A stretch of 64,000 bases of DNA from Cryptomeria japonica (Eukaryota > Streptophyta > Pinopsida > Cupressales > Cupressaceae): assembly GCF_030272615.1 (NCBI RefSeq), contig NC_081411.1, positions 43,331,017-43,395,016 on the forward strand, given 5' to 3'. Each line of letters begins with the position of its first letter. The stretch's first letter is position 1. Position numbers and translations under genes: made by a program. Shown here piece after piece: positions 21,721-33,450 of this stretch. The notes below the pieces were generated by a model. The model made no database searches and was not told the DNA's origin. It was given only the letters and a program-made list of their open reading frames with translations.

Positions 21721-22687
21721 TGTTGGCAATTGACACTCAATTGGTTGGTTTTACTATGTTTTGATTTATGGCAACATGGTATCTTGTTCTAGCTTCATGT
21801 TTTGGTTCAATTGTGTACCAGTAAGCACTTCATAGAAACTTCACTGGCACTGACACCAACACCAACACCGACACTGGCATGATGGAAGGATTTCTTTGGT
21901 TACCGGTAATGCGGGATGACATGGTTTAGAATCGGGTTATCGATATTGGAGGCTAACATCTTTTGGATCTGGCATCGGCAATTTTTTTTTATATTCATGT
22001 ATTTATGTTATCTAGCCGACATATATATCGATATTGTAATTATTATTTTAAGCTGACATAAGGCATGATAAATTGTATAGGGTATATAGGTCAGTTGGAT
22101 TAGATCATTTTGATATATGTAGATGATGATAAGGATGCAAATATGGATGGATAGAAGATGCAAAATATATGAGAGAGATTATGTATGAGAGGATATTTTT
22201 GTAAAGGGTTATTCCAGTCAAGGGTTTAGGGTTTCAAACTGGAACAGACAGAGCTTAATCGGAACTATATTCTGGCATAGAAGATGTTATCTTAGTACTT
22301 CATTCATTTATGTGGATTGTAGTCTAGATTTATATATAGTCAATGAGGCTCCTTTTGTGATTGAGCAGTGTGCTCTAGGTTGTAAGACTTCCTGCAAGTA
22401 CAAGCCCCTATATTTTGTGATATCTCTTCATATGGCGAGTGGATTGATATTGTGGGTCATAAATCCCACTGTTGTTTTTCCTCTTTGAGGTTTTTCACAT
22501 ATAATTTTGTGTTTTATGGTATTCATTTATTTGATTGGCTTATTGGTTGCTTTACTTCTTTCAATTCTATATGTATCGGTATACTGGTTGGTGTATGCGT
22601 GCTTTAATAAGGTTAAAATTGATCATACCGGTAGAACACTGATTCACCGCCCCCCCCCCCCCCTTTCAGTGTTCTTGGATACCAACA
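21721..22687 (+). repeat. 3' LTR of the nested Copia-type element
   Basis: 967 bp from TGTTGG to CCAACA, directly after the polypurine tract. It contains a long C run near 22650 and is otherwise colinear with the 5' LTR. Confidence 0.9.
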
Positions 22688-23739
22688 CTATCATACCCTC
22701 ATAATGCCCAAATTTCATCACACTTAATCATCCAACGCAAGTCTGAGTCCAAATCACTTTTATTGAGTACTAGAGAGCAATCCACAAATCGCTCTTCATA
22801 GAAGCAAATCAAGTGGAGCATTGGGCACATGCCACTTCAAGCTCAATCAAAGAAAAAGAGAAAGAAGGTATAAAGGTTATTTGTTAGTTTAAATTATTTT
22901 ATTTTATTTCATGTTTAGTTTATGCATTTAACCCTTTACCATTTTATACACTTCATTTTGGCATGCCTGGTGGCACCCCAAATCCTTTTAATTTAATATT
23001 TTTGCTAGTTTTTGTGAAGGTTTTCACAAGTCATGGATCAACATCCCTACCTTGATTTGATGTATGTGCTTGTGCATCAACATTTGCACAATAGAAATGA
23101 TGTGTCTGCTTGGAACTAACTCTGTTCTTTTGCAAATCCTGAGTTTTAACGTCTTTGTCTATAGATCAACGTTTGTAACATGGTTTCAACATCATTGCCT
23201 AGAGAAATCAACATCTCTATTTGACATATTTATGTGCAATATTTCTTATTGAAAACAAAAAAACCATATATTGTTATAAAAACACAAAAAAAAATATTTC
23301 ATGTTGTCACTTTTATTTTTGTGAATCAAAACATTTGCCACTTTTTTTTTGAAATAGTACATATTTTGAATTTTATTACTATTTTTTTTTTGTAGAGAAT
23401 CAATCGATGTTTGTGCAAATGATGAGATGTTTGTGCTTATAAATCGATGTTTCTACTTTACGAATTTTTAAATTTTTTTCTGTTTTTCTTATTTTTGTAA
23501 AAAAATGGCTTTTTTAATTTGACTTTGTGTAGAGGCTAAATCAATGTTTGCACAAAAGTTTCACCATCTACACCTACACTTAAACATCTCCACTATAAGT
23601 ATTGTCATTTTCAGATTTTACTAATCCTCTTTGGTTTTGCATCTTTTACACTTATCAAAGATTAAAAAAAAAACAAAAAAAAAACTACTAATCATTTGTT
23701 GTAGGATGTATGTTGAAGAAAGAGTAATTTTTAAAACTA
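22688..23739 (+). mobile_element. Gypsy-type LTR right part and leader
   Basis: The LTR begun at 14899 resumes here and appears to end with CA near 22955. It is followed by TTTTGGCATGCCTGGTGGCA, which could be a diverged primer-site region. The next 780 bp are non-coding leader with many repeats of the words GATGTTTGTGC, CAACATTTGCAC and CAATGTTTGCAC. No gag follows, so the element is truncated. Confidence 0.5.
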
Positions 23740-24896
23740 ATTGTTTCGTCTCATATTAGATCACATTTTGGATTTGATACTTAAAAAGAATAATTGTTAT
23801 CCATGTTTGGTGAGCTTACACATCTATAAATTGGACCCACCATTACACCAAGTTTTTGTAGTTGTGACCACCTTTCTCACTTTAATGAGTGTTCTCACAT
23901 CACCTTCCGGAAGTGATGAAGTCGAAGGTAAACTATCATCTACACATACATCCAATGGCTTGCCCATTTCTACAAATAGTTTATTATATTGTTACAATTA
24001 TTCTTTAGCTTCTGCCTGAGAACCGTTTTCTTTCTCTATTCTGCTCCTTACTGCTCTAGTGGAAAATTCCAAAGTATCCAATTCTCCCCACTCGGTCTAT
24101 TACCCAATCTAACTTGTGAAACCTGGTATTTTAGGGAGATTTCCCCTTCAACTTGTATAGGAGCTACAATATTGGCAATCACCTCACCAGAACTAGTTCT
24201 AGACAAATGATGTATGGTCTTCGCCTTCTTTGTTTTCCTTGGCTATTCAGTGATTGCTTGCTACAAGGTGATTTTTGGTAGTACTACTTTCTTCTTCTTC
24301 TCAAAGGTGAAGCTTAACCACTATGGTGTGTCTTCATCCTTATCACCTTCATGTTATATGATCTCCATAGTCACCTTGTGCACCTTTCATAATTGTTCTT
24401 CTCCTTCATCTTTCTCTTCCTCTTGACTCTTACCTTTATCCTCTTCTTGCTCGGGAAATTGAACATCTTGGGTTGAAGAACTCTGTTGAGATTGGTTTGT
24501 TTGGAGAGCCATATCAAAATTTAATTGTTGTTGTTTATGCAACTCTCCTTACCTCTCACTCACTTCTTATTCAAACCCTTTATCATCTTTATATGTCTCT
24601 TTCAATCCTCCTTCAACTATTATTTCCTTCAACAAATTTTCTTGGTCCTCAGGAGTTAAAACCAATCTTTCATCATGTTCATAATTAGGCTCATCTTGTT
24701 CTCTCTCCCCTTCAACCGACTGCTTCTCTGATAGATTTTACTCATCCACATCCATAGGATCCACCTGTTCTTGTTCAAGCACCTGTGAGTGTTTCCCAAG
24801 TCGAACATATTTCTTTCTTTTCTTTTTCTCAACTCTCCTTCATGCCAATTGTATAATAGGTTATTCATCCTCTTGATCAGAATCAGACTCAATATT
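23740..24896 (-). pseudogene. Decayed minus-strand coding-like region, product unknown
   Basis: The minus strand retains long acidic, Gln/Glu/Lys-rich segments such as ERLVLTPEDQENLLKEI and STQDVQFPEQEEDKGK, broken by several stops, over about 1.1 kb. The composition (charged, low complexity) recalls accessory proteins of plant retroelements, but I do not recognise the family. It ends at the left flank of the solo LTR at 24902. Confidence 0.35.
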
Positions 24897-24901
24897 ATGT
24901 G

Positions 24902-26691
24902 TGATGCTCTGCAAAAAAGGATTAGAGAATCTGTTTGATGGCAACACACACAAGAGCACAAGAAACAAACGTTAGTGTTAGCAACAAAAGATTATCCTAA
25001 ACAGGCATATCAAGAGAGATATTAAGCATGAAATAGAAAGCATACAAACATAGAATAGATAAACTATACTCCTCCAAATGCTAATCAAGATGCTCATAGT
25101 TTCTCCTCCCTTGTTCCTCTCCTCTCCAAGTTCCACATGAGTGTAGCTCTCAGCTTTTAGCACTAGTCATGGATGCCATATGGAGATTCAAGATGGTTGA
25201 ATATGATAAGCAAAATCTATGCAAGTGTAGATAGTGATGCTATGAAAAATCTCTATGCTAATATCAGTATAACAACAATACTCTAATGCTTCCTTCTTTT
25301 CTTTAGGAGAGGGGTTCTATTTATAGAAGAAATGGGGAAATGAAGGGTTAAGATTGAGAAATCTTAACAAGGGTTAGGATTGAAAGATATTCAATCCATG
25401 TGAGACTTTCAACCCAATCCCATGTTGACAAATGTCACCATGAGGAGGTTTGAGAGGAGAGATAAGGAGCATTAAATGCTTGAGGGGACATGATGGTTAC
25501 CCTAGGGGGTTGGGTTAGGGTTAGGTTAATGGATATTCCTTTTATCCAAGGGATAAATGAATGTGCAAGGGTTAAATGGTTACCTTAGTCAAAGAAAAAA
25601 AAGCTTTGAAGAGACCCATAAGTCAAAAGGATGGTTAAGTTAGAGGAAAGTCTCTGACCAAAGGTAAAAGGTGAGTTAACCATAAATGGTTATGTAAGAG
25701 TCTTTAATGGTTTGGAAGACTTTAGAGGTTAACCATTTGAAGACATAAATCCTTTAATGGTTATTGAAGACTTTGGAGGTTTTTGAGGAGTGACTTCCTT
25801 TTATTTAGGAATGTGACAATGATTAGGATAGGATTAGGCTAATTAGAAGGAGTTAGAAGAATCTAGAAGGGATTTAGGCATGCAAGTGGATTTTGTAGGA
25901 GAATGCAAGTGGGAGGAATTTTGGGATTTTCAATTAAAATAAAATCATTTATTTCAATTAAATGGTGTAATTTGCATTTGGATAGATATTTAAATAAATA
26001 TTAATTTATTTAAATGTGAATGTGAATTTTGGATTTTATTTAAATAAATCTTAATTTATTTACATGAGAAGAAGGAAGATAAAGCATTTAAATGCTTGAA
26101 GACTTTAAGGGAAACCATTAAAGGCTTAAGAAGACTCTAGAAGGAAGCCATTGAATTTGAAGACTTTAAGGGAAACCATTAAAGGCTTGAGAAGACTCTA
26201 GAAGGAAGCCATTAAGTTTGAAGACTTTAAGGGAAGCCAAGAAAGGCTTGAGAAGACTTTAGAAGGAAGCCATTAAGTTTGAAGACTTTAAGGGAAACTA
26301 TTAAAGGTTTCAAGTGGGTGAGGATAAATAGGATATTAAATAAATAATTTATTTATTTAAAATAGTTGTACAACTTGCATTTGTAGGAAACTACAAGTGG
26401 GTGGAGGATAAAGGTGATTTATGTAAATGTTAATTTATTTAAATGTGAGAGATGGGATTTTGGGGGATTTAAATAAATATTAATTTATTTAAATGTGAGA
26501 GAAGATTTAATTAAACAAATATGATTTATTTATTTAATTAATGGTTTGAATTTGGTTAAGTGAATTAAATCAAATAAATTGAATAATTTATTTAATTAAT
26601 AGGAGAGGAGGGTTAAGATGAATTAATTAAATATTAATTTAATTAATTATTGATTAAGGGTTAAATAATGAAATAAATATTAAATACTACA
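24902..26691 (-). mobile_element. Gypsy-type solo LTR (same family as 51704 LTR)
   Basis: On the minus strand it starts TGTAGTATTTAATATTTATT and ends GCAGAGCATCA. It is colinear with 51704-53172: the same AT-rich palindromes, the GTTAACCATT/AAGCATTTAATGCT section, a CTATAAATAGA TATA box near 25325, and the TCTCTCTTGATATGC block. It is flanked by ATGTG at 24897-24901 and 26692-26696, a perfect 5-bp target-site duplication. About 1.79 kb, longer than its relative partly because of an internal 61-bp repeat. Strong divergence from the relative suggests old age. Confidence 0.85.
26098..26315. repeat. 61-bp tandem repeat in the solo LTR, ~3.5 units
   Basis: GAAGACTTTAAGGGAARCCA starts at 26098, 26159, 26220 and 26281, each followed by AAAGGCTTGAGAAGAC and AGAAGGAAGCCATT. 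The related LTR at 51704 has a single corresponding segment. Confidence 0.92.
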
Positions 26692-26694
26692 ATG

Positions 26695-27480
26695 TGTTTA
26701 TGGTGAAAGTGGATAATGGAAACAATAATATTGAAAGACTAAATAGATTCAACCATAAAACCCTAGCCTAACGACAACAAAGATCCACCATAACACATGA
26801 AGATTGCCTAAGACAATGAAAATCAACAAAATCATAAAGATGATACCATCACATGTCCAATAGGGTTTGAATCTCCATTCTTCCTATCTCCATTGATCTT
26901 GCTTGATATATTTGCTCTCAGATTTTATGTGTGCACAAGAGCTCAACAAAGAACGGAAATGTGGTTGCAAGTAGGCTTGATCGCATATGAAAGTTTGAAT
27001 GCTAGAAGTGTTTGGGAGTGCTAGGAGGATTGATAATGAAGGAATCATCCTCTTATATAGAAGACACTATAAGAAATGGAGGGATAAGATTGAGAGGTGT
27101 AAAAGATAGATGGTCGGCTAAGATTAAAGGGTAGGTAAAAGAAATAAGAAAATAATAAGAGAGTAGGTAGTGTAGGAATTAAGAGATGAATGACATGTGT
27201 CATAGGTAGAAAAGGCTAATGAATTAATTAAATAAATAAATATTCATTTAATTAATAGAATAAATGGGATCAAATAAATAAATAAAATATTTATTTAATT
27301 TATGAAAAAGGACTATTTAAATAAATAAAAGTATTTATTTAAATGAGGAAAGGCTTAGAAGGGGATTAATGAATTAATTAAATAAATAAAGATTCATTTA
27401 ATTAATAGAAGAATTAGGATAAAATAATTAAATAAATAAAATATTTATTTAATTAGACAGGACAATTTTAGGTGTCTACA
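26695..27480 (-). mobile_element. 3' LTR of a minus-strand Tat-like Gypsy element
   Basis: Minus strand: starts TGTAGACACCTAAAATTGTC at 27480, has a TATATAAGAGG promoter word near 27052, and ends CACCATAAACA at 26695 (786 bp). It is colinear with the solo LTR at 38660-39431. The right side (27481-27494) reads AGAGGGGCAAAC on the minus strand, a typical polypurine tract. The right flank does not repeat the left flank, so this is a 3' LTR with internal sequence to its right, not a solo LTR. Confidence 0.8.
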
Positions 27481-28373
27481 GTTTGCCCCTCTTTGAGACA
27501 ATGCAGCTTGTCGCGTTGTTTCAAAGAAGATAAGATGAACTGATACAAAGTTGCCCCAAGAAGGGAATGATATGCCCCCTCGAGAGATTGGATGAAAATG
27601 TCTGAAAAGATCGCAGACAATCTCTCAATAAGAAAGAAAGGCTCGAAAGAACTGACAAGATAGGATAGAGTGACAGAATCATGGGATAAAGAAGACTGAT
27701 TCAGGAGACTATGGCTAGGGCAATCTATAAGATATAATATGAGGGAAAAAATCCTCATTGTCATCCACACATCTAAGAGATCAAAGTGTCGAAAGAGCAA
27801 AGAGCAGTCAACAGCGATGGCATTGGTGCACATATTCAATCGTGTTCGTTGATATCAGAGACCAGCAGATGTAGGAGAGTCGGTGAGTACCACAAAACCT
27901 CCTTGTACCTTGTTGCATTAATTGTTGTCATAAATGCATGTTAGGTATGTCAATAAATGCATATTAGGTATGTTGCAAAAAATGTCAAGTGGGTCAAAAT
28001 ATGGGAAGGCATGTTTGGGTAGGATGTAACTGCATATGTGATTGGAAAACCATCTATATTAGATGCAAGCACGTTTGTGAAGTGCATGCAGGTCTATGTA
28101 GGGTAGACACGTTTATGCATAACAAAGGCACGTTCGTGTGTTTCAAGTGTGTCTGTGAAATGTAGAAATAGAAGCCCTAGGATAGGATAGAGCGAGGCAC
28201 TTTGTGATGAATAGGGAGTACCATATAAATTGATAATTTTATGATAGAACATACATTGCCAATTGGATTAGGCTGAAATTGAAAATTATGTGATAGAACA
28301 TATGTTGGCAATTGGATAAGCTACTCAAGAGGATGCACTCAAGTAGGTGCCCTAAAAGATAAGATAAAAGCAA

Positions 28374-28600
28374 CACTTTGTGATGAATAGGGAGTACTAC
28401 TAGGATAAAGTGTCATATGATAGATAGAAGCACTAGGATTAAAAAGAAACACTTTTTGATGAATAGGGAGTACTACTAGGATAGAGTGCCATATGATAGA
28501 TATAAGAATTAGGACAAAAGAGCAGCACTTTGTGATGAACAAGGAGTACTACTAGGATTGACATAGTTGATTTGCTTGACTATAGGAGGACCTACCTATG
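28374..28600 (+). repeat. 76-bp tandem repeat upstream of the PMD region
   Basis: CACTTTGTGATGAATAGGGAG followed by TACTACTAGGAT starts at 28374, 28450 and 28526. A further copy lies at 28198. The array ends just before the PMD coding sequence starts and lies on its 5' side. Confidence 0.88.
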
Positions 28601-30151
28601 CTGGAGTCATGGGAGAGATTCCCTTCAACTCAGGGATTATGAGTAGAGATGATATTTGAGGATAGAGCAGCAGTTGAGGCTATGGGCTTGCAATACATTA
28701 TGTATATGCCTAAGTTTCAGATGAACATGGGATTGCTGACTGCATTAGCTGAGAGATGGCACTCAGAGACATGCACATTTCATTTGTCGATGGGTGAGAT
28801 GACAGTCACCTTGGAGGATGTATACAGGATACTGCGGATACTGATCATTAGGGAGTTGGTTCCTTATGATCGAGAGGGAGATAGGGATGCACTGAGATGA
28901 GTATTCCAAGATCCAGGACTAGAGATGAGGGAAGGACACATAGCTTGGGATACTATGGCAGGTACAAGATTGTCTCTACCAGTGGTGCTGGCAGGAGTGA
29001 TCACTGGGTTCCTTTGTCCAGACAGGGCGACACGAGGGTTGGTTGTGGGATGGGCGATGACTCTTGAGACATTGGTGATTGAGCACACCAAGTTTGCATG
29101 GGGTTTGTGTCTATTGGCACACTTGTATTATGAGTTGCATCAGTTTGTATATCACATATTAGCAGGATTGGGATGTAGAGTGACATTACTGTAGGTATGT
29201 GCATATGAGCATCTTTCGGTGACATGACCAATACACTTTAGAGGTAGGGGACATGGGCCTAGTTATGTGCATTTGTATGATATGATTACTTCCTAGCCAT
29301 AGATTAGGAGGCTAGAGTATTGGCGTTGAGTGATTAATGAGGTAGACAGTGTGATATGGAGGCCTTACTGATATTGCGAGGAGTCGGAGGATGACACAAT
29401 GGAGCTATCATATGTATTTAGGAGTAGGTATGTAATTGAGAGGACACCGTATATTATTGAGAGATAGTTGATTGACCAAGTATGTAGGAAATTCGAAAGG
29501 ATACAATGGATGCCATAGGGGTCAGGAATGTATGTACGCACAGTGAGAGATCAAGTACATTTGGGTCTGTTACTGTCTTATGATCAGGCAGTGACATAGA
29601 TGCAGGAGATGGTTCCCATGCCTTGGGATATTTGGGTAGAGGTGGAAGATGCAGGGATGGATGTGGAGTACAGTGCATATTGGGCAGAGCATCTATTTCC
29701 ATGGCTAGTGGATCAAGGGGAGTTGATAGAGGGGGATGGTGGAGATGATAGAGATGATAGTGGAGATGGTGGAGGCAAAGGACGAAAACAAAGGTGGGGC
29801 ATAGTGGCAAAGAGGAGAGCATCTCATAGGAGAGATGAAGGAGAGAAGAGGTAGGCTCATGTAGTTAAGGGTAGAGGTGGATTGCCTTTTCAGGTGCCAG
29901 CAGCACAGGTTCCCAGACAAGTATGGGGACAGGGACAGGGATAGGGATAGAAGCAGGGACAGGAGGAGGAGGAGGGAGGAGAGGAGGAGGATATGCTACT
30001 ATCCTTGAGAGAGATCTATCAGGGACAGGTAGATGAGATCCAAGATCTAGAGAGGGATGCGGCTAGGCTCAAGAGAGAGCTGAGGGATACTAAGCTGGAG
30101 AGAGATTAGGTTATTTAGCGCTACATGGAGGCTGAGATAGCACTAAGGAAA
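28601..30151 (+). mobile_element. Antisense additional reading region with plant mobile domain, unit A
   Basis: Plus-strand sequence inside a minus-strand Tat-like element. It encodes recognisable plant mobile domain (PMD) blocks: GLLTALAERWHSETCTFHL, MGEMTVTLEDVYRIL, GLVVGWAMTLETL and WGLCLLAHLYYELHQFVYH. A Gly/Arg-rich basic tail and a coiled-coil end (VDEIQDLERDAARLKREL) follow. PMD is found in cellular MAIN-like proteins and in plant mobile elements. The region is open only in pieces and is a fossil. Its repeat unit, starting at 28792, recurs at 30152. Confidence 0.65.
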
Positions 30152-31863
30152 GGGTGAGATGACAGACACCTTGGAGGATGTATACAGGATACTACGGATA
30201 CCGATCATTAGGGAGTTGGTTCCTTATGATCGAGAGGGAGACAGGGATGCACTGAGACGAGTATTCCAAGATCCAGGACTAGAGATGAGCGCAGGACACA
30301 TGGCTTGGGATACTATGGCAGGTACAAGATTTTCTCTACCGACAGTGCTGCAAGAGTGACTAGTGGGTTCTTTTGTGCAGATAGGGTGACACGAGGGTTG
30401 GTTGTGGGATGGGGGATGAATCTTTAGACATTGGTGATTGAGCACACCAGGTTTGCATGGGGTTTGTGTCTGTTGGCACACTTGTATTATGAGTTGCATC
30501 AGTTTGTATATCACAGATCAGCAGGATTGGGATGCAGAGTGACATTACTGCAAGTATGGGCATATGAGCATCTTCCGATGACATGACCAATACACTTTAG
30601 AGGCAGGGGACATGGGCGTAGTTATGTGCATTTGTATGATATGATTACTTCCCAGCCACAAATTGGGAGGCTAGAGTATTGGTGTCGAGTGATTGATGAG
30701 GTAGACAGTGTGATATGGAGGCCTTGCTGAGATTGCGAGGAGTGGGAGGATGACATAGTGGAGCTACCATATGTATTCAGGAGTAGGTATCTAATTGAAA
30801 GGATACTGTATATTATTAAGAGACAGTTGATTGAATAGGTATGTAGGTAGTTCGGCAGGATACAATGGATTCCACAGGGGTCAGGAATGTATGCACGCAC
30901 AGTGAGAGATTGGGTACATTTGGGTCCATTACTGTCTTATGATCAGGCAGTGACATAGATGTAGGAGATGGTTCCCATGCCTTGGGATATTTGGATAGAG
31001 GTGGAGGATGCAAGGATGGATGCGAAGTACAATGCATATTGGATAGAGCATCCATTTCCATGAATGACAGATCCAGGGGAGCCAATAGAGGGGGATGGTG
31101 GAGGTAAAGGCCGATGGCGGAGGTGGGACACAGTGGCAGAGAGGAGAGCAACTCATAGGAGAGATGGAGGAGAGAAGAGACAAGCTCATGTAGTCAGGGG
31201 TAGAGTTGGATTTCCTTTTCAGGTGCCAGCAGCACAGGTTCCTAGACAAGTACGAGGACAGGGATAGGGATAGGGATAGGAGTAGGGACAAGAGCAGGGG
31301 CAGGAGGAGGAGGGAGGAGAGGAGGATATGATACTATCCTTGAGAGAGATCTACCAGGGACAGGTAGATGAGATCCAGGATCTGGAGAGGGATGCGGCTA
31401 GGCTTGGGAGAGAGCTAAGGGATACTAAGTGGGAGAGAGATTAGGCTATTCACCGCTACACCGAGGCTGAGACAACACTAAGGGCAGGGGACGAGCAGAA
31501 GGGGACACAGGGACTAGATACACCTATTTTCTATGGGTAGGGGAGGAGATAGCCTACTAGAGAGACTTGTATTATGGAGTGGTGTCACCAAATCAGTAGG
31601 ATAGGAGCTTTCGAAGAGCATTGTGGACTACGATGACCATTGGAAGGAGAGATAGGGAACATGCGTCTAGTGGTGGGGTCATGGGTCCTTCATCACCACT
31701 AGATAGAGGGGGTAGGAGAGATGATCCTAGGGCGTCGACTTCCAGGGCTCAGACTTCGTCGAGGCTAGTTGGATCCAAGAGAATTCATCATAGCCTTAGA
31801 GGGCTCCCTATGTATCTGTTTTTTGTAATATTTTTGTATGATGATGTAGACACCTTCGAGTGA
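30152..31863 (+). mobile_element. Antisense PMD region, tandem unit B and C-terminal tail
   Basis: A second copy, offset 1360 bp from unit A, begins at GGGTGAGATGACAGACACC, the point where unit A has GGGTGAGATGACAGTCACC. It repeats the PMD core, basic tail and coiled-coil end, then continues into a Ser/Arg-rich tail (about 31621-31863) that unit A lacks. The lost N-terminal PMD part shows it arose by tandem duplication of an internal segment. Also a fossil, open in pieces. Confidence 0.65.
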
Positions 31864-31911
31864 TTTTGTAGCCATATGATTTTGACATCATTGTATCATG
31901 ACACGTGGTTT

Positions 31912-32039
<128 letters not shown>

Positions 32040-33450
32040 CGATTCATCCTTGTAGTAGTTATATGCATATGTACCTATGTGATGTTTCTTCTATGTGATG
32101 TATGTTTATGCGATGCTTATGATATGGATGCAAATGTGTATATGATGAAATGCAATATTTTTGTTCTTTTATGTTTGTATATATTATGCATGATGTAAAG
32201 ATGAATGTATGAAATGCAGATTAATATGATAATGCAAATGATTCAAGATGCATGAGGAAAATGTGAAATGTGCTAACATATGTTGTGTGCAGGATGTGGT
32301 GCAATTGTGATATCTATATGCATGTAAGAAATGTTAATATGTGGTAATGCAGGTGCAAATTACATGAAATGTAGATATTTTTGGTATGTCATTATACTCA
32401 GTCATGTGATAGTGGGCTACACAGACTCAAGAAGGACGATGAAGGTCAATCAAGAAAGGGGGATGGAAGGTAGAAGATATGGAAGTGAAAGAGCTTCTTG
32501 TGCACTGTCATCATTGAGATTTATTATAGAAAATAGGTTATGACAATCCCGATATAGGTTTGACCCAGAAAGTCATTGTACCCATTTGCATGGAGATCAC
32601 ATAGTTATAAACAAGGAATGCCCCACTTCATACTAGACTCACAGTGTTCTCATATCCTTGGACAAGTCATAGCATTACTAAGAGACAATCCATAGATAGC
32701 AAAGAAAAAATAGGTGACGATACCCCATCCTTACCTTTCTAGTCAAAGACATCCTAGAGATAGAATCTCTAGTTAGAGACATCCTGGAAAAGCTAAAAGA
32801 CATGTCACCAAAAAGATAAAATCAAAAGAAAATCAAGACTAGACACCAACATCCATTGTAGTCCTCAAGTTTAGTGTCTCTTGTCACTTGTATAAGTCTA
32901 TTTGATTGTGGTCACAATGTTTTCATTCACAAAAGGATAGATAGCATTGAACCATAATGTTGTCTGAGTTTGTTGAAAGATTTGATTTGTTGAAGCCCTT
33001 TGTTGTTGTGTCTCATTTGAAACTAACAGAATCCATGAAACTAATACTTTATTACGAAGAAGACAGAACTTTATTGTGGATTTGTGATGCAAGTGTTACT
33101 TTATTGTGGATTGTGCATGAATAGACTGAAGAAAACTAGAAGAAACTGTACTCCTCAAAATGTGCGATGCTCTCAATTCCACACCCATCACTAGACTTAG
33201 GATTTGCCTTAGCCATAGATAGGAGTTGATTTATTATGGATGAAAAGGGGCGAAACGAAAGGTTTATTATGAATTACTAACCAATCTTAGGTAGATCAAT
33301 AACAAGCCATGATGGGAATGGGTAAGTTTATTATGGATGGATAGGTTGTGAGTGTGTGGAAAGTGAAAGGATGAAAGTGAATCTTGAAGGAGGGAGGAGC
33401 CAATGCAAAGCCACCAAACAATTAGGACACAATCAAAAACACCTCCAGCA

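Larger units (their letters stand above)
15795..22687 (+). mobile_element. Nested Copia-type LTR element without recognisable pol
   Basis: A complete-ended 6.9-kb element: 5' LTR 15795-16736, primer site TGGTATTAGAGC at 16739-16750, polypurine tract AAAGGGGGAGAT at 21709-21720, 3' LTR 21721-22687. The LTRs start TGTTGGCAATTGACACTC and end CCAACA. The flanks CTATT/CTATC are a 4-of-5 match for a target-site duplication. Coding remnants are a coiled-coil gag with CCHC knuckles and then a long unfamiliar block; reverse transcriptase, RNase H and integrase motifs are absent. The LTRs look about 90% alike by eye, so the insertion is probably tens of millions of years old at conifer rates. Coding parts are broken in well over ten places. 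It would have depended on another element's pol. Confidence 0.85.

Noticed and set aside
25495-25535. Telomere-like GGGTTAGGGTTAGG, and GTTAGGTTAGG near 58862
   Set aside because: Only two or three partial repeats, not the plant TTTAGGG array; both lie inside LTR-element sequence.
26690-27485. 26695-27480 considered as a solo LTR
   Set aside because: No target duplication on the right; a polypurine tract is attached instead, so it is a 3' LTR.
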